Part shown: in pieces, positions 51,587-59,438 of the stretch | Position numbering within the stretch: position 1 is the first letter of the stretch | Layout of the letters: each line of letters starts with the position of its first letter | Assembly: GCF_002265435.1 (NCBI RefSeq) | Contig: NZ_NOKQ01000196.1 | Span: 186,001 to 250,000 of the forward strand | Direction: 5' to 3' | DNA from: Tetzosporium hominis | Lineage (GTDB): Bacteria; Bacillota; Bacilli; Bacillales_A; Planococcaceae | Length of the DNA stretch: 64,000 nucleotides | The notes under the pieces: generated by a model | Database searches by the model: none | Seen by the model: the letters and a program-made list of their open reading frames with translations, nothing else | Told to the model about the DNA's origin: nothing | Position numbers and translations under genes: made by a program

Positions 51587-52468
51587 TTACCTCCGGAACG
51601 GTTGCAGATCGGCGTTCAGGTCTTCTCCTAGATCGGTCGTATATAGCCAGTCCACCCGGTCACCCGCCAGTAACGGAATCGTGCCTGCTCCCCGGTCCGG
51701 GAATATCCCATTGATGCGATACATCCAACCGCTTCCCTGTCCTCGGTCAAACTCATAGACATTCGCAATGCCCTCGATGTAGGCACTCGCTCCTTGTCCG
51801 CCGCGGTAATCCATTTGGATCTTATACTGTTTCGTCACCCGGATTAAGGCGTCTAGAACAGTATCGCCTTTCTCGATTTCCACCTCAACAGGCGCGAGGG
51901 GGACCTCACTTGACGAGACGACGATCGAGAACACGACGGTGTCTGCCTGCTTCTCAGGTTCCTGTTCTTCTACAGGAGGTGTCGACGGTTTTTGTGCAGG
52001 AGGTTTCTGCACAGGAGGTTTTTGCGCTGGTGGTACTGTTGTTGGCGCTTTGTTGCCGGTCGGCTTTGAAGCCTGACTGTCTCCTTTCCCACCAGGAGCC
52101 GGTGTAGCAGTTTCAGTTTTCTCTTTTTGCACAGGCTTTGACTCAGCTTTTTCTGTTACACCCGAAGATTGTGGAGCTTCTTTCTTCACCGGTGCAACTG
52201 GCTTTTCCTGTTGTTTTTCGGAGGGCTCTTTATTTGCTACACTGTCCTGCGTCACTTCCTCGGCATCTGTTTCCGACTCTTCAGGAAGTGTGTCACTCTC
52301 TTCAAGAGGCTCTTGTTTCGCAATTTCTTCGCTTTCTCGTGTTTCCTCGTCGCCAATCGGGTTTTCAAGGCCGGTTGGCTTCTGTAAAGACGAGCCACAA
52401 GCGCTGAGCAAAAGAACGAACACAAACGCGATGGCTGCATGTAAGAACACTTTGCTAAAACGTCTCAT
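51587..52468 (-). CDS. DUF4430 (transcobalamin C-terminal-like) lipoprotein
   Basis: The 293-aa protein has a lipoprotein signal with LLSACGSS, then about 130 residues of Pro/Glu/Lys-rich linker (KPPVQKPPAQKPS). One DUF4430 domain follows at about 175-290, with SGWMYRINGIFPDRGAG and LLAGDRVDWLYTTDLGED. DUF4430 is the fold of the C-terminal domain of transcobalamin and intrinsic factor. The linker could span the cell wall. The start chosen is the second ATG, after AAAGGATG. It is presumed to receive cobalamin from the large surface protein and hand it to the S component. Confidence 0.88.
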   Translation of the reverse strand: MRRFSKVFLHAAIAFVFVLLLSACGSSLQKPTGLENPIGDEETRESEEIAKQEPLEESDTLPEESETDAEEVTQDSVANKEPSEKQQEKPVAPVKKEAPQSSGVTEKAESKPVQKEKTETATPAPGGKGDSQASKPTGNKAPTTVPPAQKPPVQKPPAQKPSTPPVEEQEPEKQADTVVFSIVVSSSEVPLAPVEVEIEKGDTVLDALIRVTKQYKIQMDYRGGQGASAYIEGIANVYEFDRGQGSGWMYRINGIFPDRGAGTIPLLAGDRVDWLYTTDLGEDLNADLQPFRR

Positions 52469-52493
52469 GTTTTTCATCCTTTGCTGACAGAAT

Positions 52494-55400
52494 TTATTGG
52501 TTGTTTTTTAGTGCACGAGAAAGAAACACAGCAAAATGCGCACGGGAGACCGATCCTTTTGGATCGAACTTTCCTTGCCCGACGCCACTTGTGATCCCGT
52601 TTTGATAAAGGATCTCCACATCTTTGCGATGCGCACGAGAGACGCTACTCAAATCCTTCACGTCCACTTTCTCGTTTGTAGCTTCCAGTCCGAATGCTCG
52701 GACAATGACAGAAGCCATTTGTTCACGTGATAATTTGTCGGTTGCTCCGAATGTCGCTCCGGTTCCATACCCTACGAAGATCCCTGCCTCTTTCGTAGCA
52801 TGTGCAGCCTCATAATAGATGCTAGACTTGGCTACATCTTTAAATCCAACGGGTGCTTGTGGAACTTTTAGATCAAGTGCTTTCATAAACAAAATAGCAG
52901 CTTCTCCGCGGTTCACTTGACGCTTCGGCTTGAACGTCCCATCCGGATACCCCGAAATAATCCCTTGTCCTGCAAGTTCTAGTATCTCTTCAGCACCAAA
53001 TAAATCTTTCGGGACATCCGAGAATGAAATCGTCGGTTGCGACGTCTCTACATCGGACATATCATATACAGTCGTTTTGTCAGCTTGTAAACGGTCATAA
53101 GCCGCCAAGGCGAGCAGACCTTGCTGGGTGGCCATGTAATTGCTCTCCCCACCTGCTGTATGAGACATCCCTCCGTCTTTATTGATAAACGTTTGGAACG
53201 CCGTCAAAAGTGTGCCTTTTTCTTTGACGAAACGCGTGTCTTCTGCGTCAATCCCTAGACTTGTCAGTGCGATGATTACTTGCGAAATGCTCTCGCTGTT
53301 GATTGAGCCAGCCGATTGGAAGCCTCCTTCAGCAAGCTGTTGCTGAGACAGCCACTCGACCGCCTTAGTTGTTGCGGTCTTCACTTCTTGTGTATCCTGA
53401 TAGTTTGCCAGTGCCTGTAGTGCCATAGCCGTCATATCAACATCACTTGCCGTCTTCTCAGCAAGCGGGAAGCCGCCATCACTATTTTGTTGAGTAAGCA
53501 GCCAGTCGACAAGCTTCGCTCTCGTCCAGACTGCATCTTCCGGAATTTTAGAATCCTTTGCATCGAGAGCCAGTAGAGCGAAGATGACGCCATTCGTCCC
53601 CTGCATCGTCATGCGCGGATTGTTGTAGATTTTTTCAATAAAGTCATAGCCTGCGATGGCTTTTGGATTTTTTCCAATGGCAGTGACGGCCAAGGCCATA
53701 CGTTCATAGTCCGTCACTTTTCGGAACTCTCCGTTTTGTGCTTTCACATAATTTTCTACTGCTGTGTAGTAACTTTCAGGAACCGGTTTTCCAGCCCTCG
53801 CTAAACCAAGCACATCCCAATCGATAAAATGATCATAGGTCGAAAAATCACGATTTTCGCCAATCCATTTGGATGCACCCGAAATGACTTGTTGAAGATC
53901 GATTTTAGTATCACTAGGAGTGCCATCTTGAAGGTCCTGCCCTAGATCTTTAGTGTAGTGCCAACGAAGAACATCGCCATCTTGCAACATATAGGTGCCT
54001 GCACTGATTTCTGGGAACGTCCCGTTGACTGAATACATCCAGCCACTTTGTGGTCCGTGATCGAACTCGCCAAGGCCGTCTATCGCTTGAACATAAACCC
54101 CAGCACCCGATCCACTATAGTCTACGGTTATCTCTTTTTGGTCTGCCACTCGTTTCATCAATGTGAACGCCGTATCGCCATCGTGCAGCGCTACTTCCGT
54201 TGGGGCAATACTGTCTCCGAGCCCTACCGTGCGCTTCTCGACGGATAGTGTGACAGTCTTGTCTGATGGGACAACACCACCATCCGGATCTTCTTCAATG
54301 ATGATCTTCTTCGCTTGGCGCAGGAGTCTTGGATAGCTACCCTCTACGTCTTTTGTGACCTTCAGCTCATAGGTTCCGACTCTAGCTTTTTCACCCGGTA
54401 TGCGAGCGACTCCATCCGCGTCTGTTTTATAGGTCGCACCATCAAAGTAAATCGTCGCATCTTGGATTTTTGCAACTTCGTTCTGCTTCACCAGATTGTA
54501 GGAAGCGTCAAACACATTGTGAGTTGCAGTGACTGTCACTTCGATGTCCTTGCCAGCAAGCAGCTTCGGTGCGATCGAGATAGTTGGACGGAGAGTAAGT
54601 TCCTCTACTTCATCCGCTCCGTCGTATCCTTGATAGATATCACCGACGTTGCCATAAAACCAGACGATGTCATCGCCCTCTTCAAGATTGTAATCCCCAG
54701 CAGACACTGCCGGATATTCATTGTTCACGATATATTGCCAACCATCCCAGACTCCGAATGTGGCATGTTTGTCTGGTCCTATTTGAGAGATATACGAAGT
54801 CGCACCTTGAAACGGAATGTTCGCTTTATCAAGCGCTTGTTTTGTTGCATCAAACGCATTGGCGCTTTCCATAAATGTCTGTACTTGAACCGCTTCATCC
54901 GTCAAAAGTGTCTCTTGAATTCCTTCTACGCGTACCGAAACGTTTGTTTCTTTATTCAGTTGTTGCTGTTTGTAGTCGCTCAGTCGCATGAACGTCGACT
55001 TCCCTGCTACGGCATCCGAAATAGCGAGTAGTCCCTGCTCGGTAGCCATCTGCCAAGACCCTAATCGATTTTCCTGCCATGTAAATCTGCCATCCTCTAG
55101 TTGATAACGGTCTACAAAGCGTTCAATCAGATTGACGGATCCGAGCTGCGTAGTTTCCATCGTCCATTTTTCTGAGAAGAGGTCCTCGCCCACTGCAGCC
55201 AATCCATTGATGATCGGAGCAACACTGTTGGCGTTCTCCCCAAACATCTGCCCCATGACTTCTCCCGTTTCCTTACTGCGGTTCTCTAGAATCCCTTGAA
55301 CCGTCTTGTCAACAGCAGCTTTCACATCCGGACGATCCATGTGCGGCGCCAACGCGATGAGCATCCATCCTGTGACGTCAGAATCTCCGAAGTAACCCGT

Positions 55401-56009
55401 CGTAGGGTTTTGCTTACTTAATATGTATTGAATGTGTTTCTCCTGATCATACTCGGCTTCCATCAGGTCTAGGGCAATCAGTGACCAGGGCTCTCCCCAA
55501 ATGGTCGAGAACGAACCGTTGTCTTTTTGTTTGGCAACAAGGTCTTGCATGATGTTCCGTTTTCCGAATTTGTATGGATTCTTACCCAACACAATCGAGC
55601 CGATGGCAATCCCTGCGTCCTCGTTAGCAGTAGAACTTGCCGTTTCTTTGCCGACAGTCCAATAAGAGGTCGGGTTCCACGGAGACGCGTTTTCTTTCCA
55701 TGGAATGTCATTTTTCAAGTCCACACCTGTGCCCCATAGAGCAGATAGCAGCCAATAGTTGCTATGTGATGTGTACGACGAATAGTCCGGTGGATTTTGC
55801 AAATAATAATTTTTCGTTTTTTCTACAGCCTGTTCGACTTTTGCTCGAATTTCTGAACTGCGGTCCGTTTGTTCCGTCTGGGCCGCTCCTTGTTGTTCTG
55901 CTCCTACCTGTAACGGGCTTAACAACGTGCCTAATAGAATTAAAATTAAAAAGGCAGAAAGAATTCGTTGGAATGTGTGTGCATATGTAGTCAACTGATG
56001 ATTCTCCAT
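52494..56009 (-). CDS. S-layer-anchored transcobalamin-like protein
   Basis: The 1171-aa protein has these parts in order. Signal peptide, about 1-38. A prenyltransferase/terpenoid-cyclase-like alpha barrel, 50-335 (TGWMLIALAPHM, MATEQGLLAI). A first DUF4430 domain, about 370-455 (WDGWQYIVNNEYPAVSAGDY). A beta linker, 470-575. A second DUF4430 domain, 584-690 (SGWMYSVNGTFPEISAGTY). A second barrel, 704-977 (LLTQQNSDGGFPL, MATQQGLLAL). Three SLH domains, 995-1165 (ISGYPDGTFKPKRQVNRGE). Barrel plus DUF4430 is the two-domain plan of animal intrinsic factor and transcobalamin; here it occurs twice, anchored to the cell wall by SLH. It lies directly behind a B12 riboswitch. Start: ATG 56009 gives a normal signal peptide but has no clear ribosome site; a start at 56093 would lie inside the terminator. 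Confidence 0.87.
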   Translation of the reverse strand: MENHQLTTYAHTFQRILSAFLILILLGTLLSPLQVGAEQQGAAQTEQTDRSSEIRAKVEQAVEKTKNYYLQNPPDYSSYTSHSNYWLLSALWGTGVDLKNDIPWKENASPWNPTSYWTVGKETASSTANEDAGIAIGSIVLGKNPYKFGKRNIMQDLVAKQKDNGSFSTIWGEPWSLIALDLMEAEYDQEKHIQYILSKQNPTTGYFGDSDVTGWMLIALAPHMDRPDVKAAVDKTVQGILENRSKETGEVMGQMFGENANSVAPIINGLAAVGEDLFSEKWTMETTQLGSVNLIERFVDRYQLEDGRFTWQENRLGSWQMATEQGLLAISDAVAGKSTFMRLSDYKQQQLNKETNVSVRVEGIQETLLTDEAVQVQTFMESANAFDATKQALDKANIPFQGATSYISQIGPDKHATFGVWDGWQYIVNNEYPAVSAGDYNLEEGDDIVWFYGNVGDIYQGYDGADEVEELTLRPTISIAPKLLAGKDIEVTVTATHNVFDASYNLVKQNEVAKIQDATIYFDGATYKTDADGVARIPGEKARVGTYELKVTKDVEGSYPRLLRQAKKIIIEEDPDGGVVPSDKTVTLSVEKRTVGLGDSIAPTEVALHDGDTAFTLMKRVADQKEITVDYSGSGAGVYVQAIDGLGEFDHGPQSGWMYSVNGTFPEISAGTYMLQDGDVLRWHYTKDLGQDLQDGTPSDTKIDLQQVISGASKWIGENRDFSTYDHFIDWDVLGLARAGKPVPESYYTAVENYVKAQNGEFRKVTDYERMALAVTAIGKNPKAIAGYDFIEKIYNNPRMTMQGTNGVIFALLALDAKDSKIPEDAVWTRAKLVDWLLTQQNSDGGFPLAEKTASDVDMTAMALQALANYQDTQEVKTATTKAVEWLSQQQLAEGGFQSAGSINSESISQVIIALTSLGIDAEDTRFVKEKGTLLTAFQTFINKDGGMSHTAGGESNYMATQQGLLALAAYDRLQADKTTVYDMSDVETSQPTISFSDVPKDLFGAEEILELAGQGIISGYPDGTFKPKRQVNRGEAAILFMKALDLKVPQAPVGFKDVAKSSIYYEAAHATKEAGIFVGYGTGATFGATDKLSREQMASVIVRAFGLEATNEKVDVKDLSSVSRAHRKDVEILYQNGITSGVGQGKFDPKGSVSRAHFAVFLSRALKNNQ

Positions 56010-56011
56010 TT

Positions 56012-56032
56012 CTAGTGAAATTTTTGATACAT
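56012..56032 (-). other. Possible six-codon leader ORF before the SLH protein
   Basis: Minus strand ATG TAT CAA AAA TTT CAC TAG, with CGGAG about 12 nt upstream. Its stop is 2 nt before the SLH-protein ATG, which has no ribosome site of its own. Translational coupling is possible but unproven. Confidence 0.35.
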
Positions 56033-56070
56033 GACTTCGAATAGCTCCGTTTGCCCCTCCCTTCCCCAAT

Positions 56071-56106
56071 AAAAAAAGACTCTTCGCCCCCAAAAGGCAA
56101 AGAGTC
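56071..56106 (-). terminator. Terminator of the second riboswitch
   Basis: Minus strand GACTCTTTGCC/GGGCGAAGAGTC hairpin followed by seven T, between riboswitch and coding start. It indicates transcription attenuation by cobalamin. Confidence 0.9.
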
Positions 56107-56192
56107 CATATATGCTCAGAAAATCCCCAAAAATCAAATTTAATGATCCATAATGCTACCTTTTTCCCGGAAGGCGTTTCGCATTTATATTA

Positions 56193-56345
56193 AGGCAAGT
56201 CTCCTGACTCATGAGGTTGGAACGCGCCTTCCGCCTTCCCAGTTTTTCAACTAGTGGCTAGTGGAAGTCACTCCCTCAATTACAGTGGCCGGACCGTTCA
56301 GGATTCACACCTGATTCCTTTTTAATCTTTGCAAGCAAAGAACCA
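56193..56345 (-). ncRNA. Cobalamin riboswitch (second copy)
   Basis: Minus strand shows GGTGTGAATCCTG, CGGTCCGGCCACTGTAA, AGCCACTAG, ACTGGGAAGGCG and the B12 box AGTCAGGAGACTTGCC. It controls the five-gene surface and ECF uptake operon. Confidence 0.95.
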
Positions 56346-56390
56346 AAATATATGTACTATTCAATTAGTGAATCGTCTCCATTATAGGTC

Positions 56391-56419
56391 ACTGTATATG
56401 GAATTGCAATATAGAAACT
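56391..56419 (-). promoter_or_regulatory. Promoter of the B12 uptake operon
   Basis: Minus strand -35 TTGCAA (56414-56419), 17-bp spacer, perfect -10 TATAAT (56391-56396), about 45 bp before the riboswitch. Confidence 0.82.
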
Positions 56420-56576
56420 ATTTTACAGTTGTTAGGTCTATTTTCGTGTGGAAGCTAGAGTATCTATATATTCTTATTGAGTCGCTTCAATCTAGAATTA
56501 GTTGTTGATTGTATACGCATTGACCCACCACACTCCATTCCCGCAGAAGATACTATACAGTTGAATTATCTATTGC

Positions 56577-56702
56577 GTACCTGTGCGCCAAACTACTCAG
56601 ATTATTTACGACAATTCTATAAATAGAAAGAAGGAACCCCGTCGCAGCAAGGTTCATTCTTTCTTTATGCAAATTGTGTTGAATTGTGTGATGCACAGGT
56701 AC
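56577..56702. repeat. 126-bp palindromic element, copy C
   Basis: The most complete copy. Ends GTACCTGTGC and GCACAGGTAC are perfect inverted repeats of 10 bp, with further imperfect pairing inward and a central hairpin (AGAAGGAACC/GGTTCATTCT). It is about 75% or more like copy B. No transposase is inside, so it is MITE-like. It occupies part of the roughly 330-bp gap between the B12 promoter and the next gene. Confidence 0.85.
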
Positions 56703-56748
56703 AGATACTTCTCTCCAAATGGATGATCACTTAATACTTTGCTTGATT

Positions 56749-57012
56749 CTAGTATTTAAAATCTAACTTTTTCACAATGCGATGCGCTCCATACAGAAAC
56801 CCAATTCCAATGAGAAATGGGAGTAGGAGGGTCATACTCCAGTGAGTATAGTACTGGCTAAATATGTACTTTAATAAGTCAAAAAATAATGTAGCGATTG
56901 CGTAGATTCCCATTTCAATGAGAGGGCCAATCTTCTTTCTTCTAATCGAAATGACTAACCCGAATAGAAGCAGAATTATTGCTAGTGGAATCAATGTTGA
57001 TGATGGTGGCAT
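56749..57012 (-). CDS. Small membrane protein, unknown
   Basis: The 87-aa protein has three hydrophobic segments (about residues 6-22, 32-50 and 58-78) and a basic tail. SD GGAGGTGA is 8 nt before the ATG. No family was recognised. It lies just after the DUF4430 operon promoter region and next to the broken DUF4253 gene. Confidence 0.65.
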   Translation of the reverse strand: MPPSSTLIPLAIILLLFGLVISIRRKKIGPLIEMGIYAIATLFFDLLKYIFSQYYTHWSMTLLLPFLIGIGFLYGAHRIVKKLDFKY

Positions 57013-57065
57013 TCGCTAGGTCACCTCCTGGTATTTTGATGCGGCGATGTTTACTGCATTCTGTC

Positions 57066-57842
57066 TCAATCCCACCAGAAGAACCAACCTGTTGAGACGG
57101 CAGTACTGGCTGCCACTTCACTCAGTGTGTTGGTCTCGGTCTCTTGATCGACTCGGTCAGGTGTAAATGCATAGTGTCCTTTGGCGACTTCTAATGCTTT
57201 GTCTACTGGCACGGGTTGAGGCAGTCTCATCTCCAGAAAATCGTGTGTGATTACAGTCGGGATGGCTCCATATGCTTCGTACCAATATTTACAAATAGCC
57301 GCCATCTCACTAGGTACTGGACACTCGTTCCAACCTCCAAATGGTAGATAGGCAACGACTTCCCATGGTTGTCGTGTCGGGATCTCAAACAGGATGGTTT
57401 CAAGCGTGTCTTCCGTCGAATAGTCTAGCAAAGAAGAAAACCCCCTCATCACTTCTGGTTCGCCGTCATATTCACCGATAAATACGTCCATGTCCATATC
57501 ACAGTCTTCTAACGAATCTCGGGAATACTCTTCAAATCATTCAGCGAGCAGTTGCTTTCCGAATGCAGGCACTGCACGTAACGTATCAGCTACCGAATAG
57601 TTTTCCTTCTTCAGCATGCGAAAGTGTTCCTTTAGCGTTTCGTCTACAGGAACCTGCACCGGGATAAAGCCTTCTCTCTTTCCTCTCTCGAAGGCCTCAT
57701 TGTACTCACACTTAAGGGTTTCAATCGGTTTCTTTGCAGCAAAAATCTTGTAAGGATAGTTCCAAATTGAAACCATTCTTTTTGCTGTGGTACTGATCTT
57801 GTCGGTCGAATTCTTCTTACTGAAACTTTCGAACATCCCCAT
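57066..57842 (-). pseudogene. DUF4253 gene interrupted by an in-frame TGA
   Basis: Two frames of 101 and 143 residues are in the same phase, separated only by a TGA at 57537-57539 and 13 sense codons. Read together they give about 258 residues. The C-terminal half is clearly DUF4253: AYLPFGGWNECPVPSEM, ICKYWYEAYGA, ITHDFLEMRLPQPV and an FFWWD end. The N-terminal half (GFIPVQVPVDETLKEHFRML) also fits the family. The stop sits where a Trp codon (TGG to TGA) would be expected, as LLAE-x-FEEY. It is a probable nonsense mutation. Confidence 0.82.
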
Positions 57843-57890
57843 TCTAATCTTTCTTATTTATTCCTATATAATTATTGTAATCAATCGGTT

Positions 57891-58790
57891 CTACTTCATA
57901 CAACATTTCTTATACTTCTTCCCACTACCACATGGGCATAAATCATTCCGCCCCACCACTTGTTTTTCCGGAAGCGGCGTCAGTTGTTTCTTTTCTTCCC
58001 TGAACAGCGAGATTGGTGAGTGGCCTTTTAGGAACCAGCGAGGCTTAGCGTTTGCTGCTTCGGACACGAGTTTCATGATAGTGTTGATTTGTTCTAAAGA
58101 ATCGAAGACCACTTTGTCGTTGATCATGTTCATGATGGTGGTTGGCATGGCGTCTTCGTTTAGCATGACGTACATCTCGAATAGGAGTCCATGGACATCA
58201 TCTGGATACAGTCCCTCGAGTTTTTGAAACAAACTTCGAAGGCGTTTGTATTCTGGGATTTCTAAGAAGTAGTCTTCTGTACTTCTACTTATGAGTTGTT
58301 GCTTGGTGAGCTCGACTCGTCGTAAATCTTGTCGTCTCTGTAAAGAGTCATATTCTAAGGCCGGTTCTTGGAAATACGGAATGGCATAATACCGGTAGTG
58401 AACGATGTAATCCGCTCTATGATACTGCTGCAGCCAGAGGAGTTCTTGCACGTGCTTGTGATGATCTGGCCCGTTGAACACACCCTGATGGATCAGTTCT
58501 GCATAGAGGTGTTCAAATGTTACGATACCGAATGTGTTGATGAGTCCTTTTGACAATGCAAGAATCAAGTCATTCTTTCGCAGCTGCTCCATGAAATCGT
58601 CTTGATTTTTGCGGTCGATGATGGCGTTTCGCAAGTCAGTGGGCACAACGAGTTCAAACTCTCCAGCAAGTTCACCTGGAATCCCAAGCGTCAAGAAGCG
58701 CCACCAAACAGCTTCCCCTTGAACGGTGAAGAGAGATTCTGAACCTTTAGTCGCTGCTTTTCGAATCGTGTTGTATTGGGCCGTAGTCAA
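57891..58790 (-). CDS. SEC-C motif protein with uncertain, possibly lost, N-terminus
   Basis: The 299-aa mostly helical protein ends in a zinc-binding SEC-C motif (GRNDLCPCGSGKKYKKCC). The only start in the track frame is TTG at 58790, without a ribosome site. The frame stays open about 30 codons upstream (VFLSIQPHGDAEVVLDSV) with no ATG. The sequence upstream looks like island DNA. The gene may have lost its 5' end. The function of the helical part is unknown; SEC-C motifs bind zinc and often ribosomes or SecB in other proteins. Confidence 0.65.
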   Translation of the reverse strand: MTTAQYNTIRKAATKGSESLFTVQGEAVWWRFLTLGIPGELAGEFELVVPTDLRNAIIDRKNQDDFMEQLRKNDLILALSKGLINTFGIVTFEHLYAELIHQGVFNGPDHHKHVQELLWLQQYHRADYIVHYRYYAIPYFQEPALEYDSLQRRQDLRRVELTKQQLISRSTEDYFLEIPEYKRLRSLFQKLEGLYPDDVHGLLFEMYVMLNEDAMPTTIMNMINDKVVFDSLEQINTIMKLVSEAANAKPRWFLKGHSPISLFREEKKQLTPLPEKQVVGRNDLCPCGSGKKYKKCCMK

Positions 58791-58941
58791 GAATGGTAGA
58801 ACACTGTCTAGAACGACCTCAGCATCGCCGTGAGGCTGGATGGATAAAAATACGCAAAATATATACCCCCTATTCAGGCCATGATATATAGGGCTTTATC
58901 TACCATCCCATTTAAGCGGCATATTAGGTTTTCATTCCAAA

Positions 58942-58974
58942 ATAAAAATGCCCACCACAATACTGTGATGAGCA
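58942..58974 (-). terminator. Terminator after the HNH gene
   Basis: Minus strand imperfect stem GCTCATCACA/TGTGGTGGGC followed by ATTTTTATTTT. Confidence 0.75.
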
Positions 58975-59000
58975 AGGTTTGATGAGTTTCTTCTATTATA

Positions 59001-59402
59001 TTAATTGCTTGAGTCCATATTCTTTTCTATCTTAAAATTGCACAATTTATGAACTGGAGTTAGCCTACTCATGCAACCCGAAAATAAATTTGGATTAGCC
59101 ATACTGCATGATTCGCAGTCAGGGACCTTTACCATTCTTTTTGGACGCTTAACTGTTGAACTTGGATATTCCCTCATTACTTTATATTCACATACATGAT
59201 CATAATCAATGTGATGAACTACGAAATCATTGTCAATACTCCATCCACACCAAGAACATTTTTGATTTTCTCTATTTAGCAGGTGATTTTTAACAAAAGG
59301 ATTTTTTTGAACTCTCCTTGCAAACCTCTTCCATTCTTCTTTACCTTGGAGTTTTTCTTTCATATCCATGCTTTGGTTTTTAGGTATAACCTTAGGATTC
59401 AT
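59001..59402 (-). CDS. HNH-type nuclease-like protein
   Basis: The 133-aa protein has the Cys pair KCSWCGWS, the HNH core FVVHHIDYDHVCEYK, a second Cys pair DCESCSM and PVHKLCNFKI. These are features of a zinc-stabilised HNH endonuclease fold. The start chosen is the ATG after GGTGGTGAT. AT-rich like the rest of the island. It follows the AlbA_2 gene by 36 bp and probably belongs to the same transcript; a restriction-like or accessory role is inferred. Confidence 0.8.
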   Translation of the reverse strand: MNPKVIPKNQSMDMKEKLQGKEEWKRFARRVQKNPFVKNHLLNRENQKCSWCGWSIDNDFVVHHIDYDHVCEYKVMREYPSSTVKRPKRMVKVPDCESCSMANPNLFSGCMSRLTPVHKLCNFKIEKNMDSSN

Positions 59403-59438
59403 ATCTATCACCACCATATTAAGTTATCAAACTATCTT

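Noticed and set aside
56010-56093. Longer start for the SLH protein at 56093
   Set aside because: This codon lies inside the riboswitch terminator hairpin, and the added residues spoil the signal peptide.
57537-57539. Selenocysteine codon at the in-frame TGA of the DUF4253 gene
   Set aside because: No selenocysteine insertion hairpin is evident, the family has no selenoprotein history known to me, and Trp is the expected residue.
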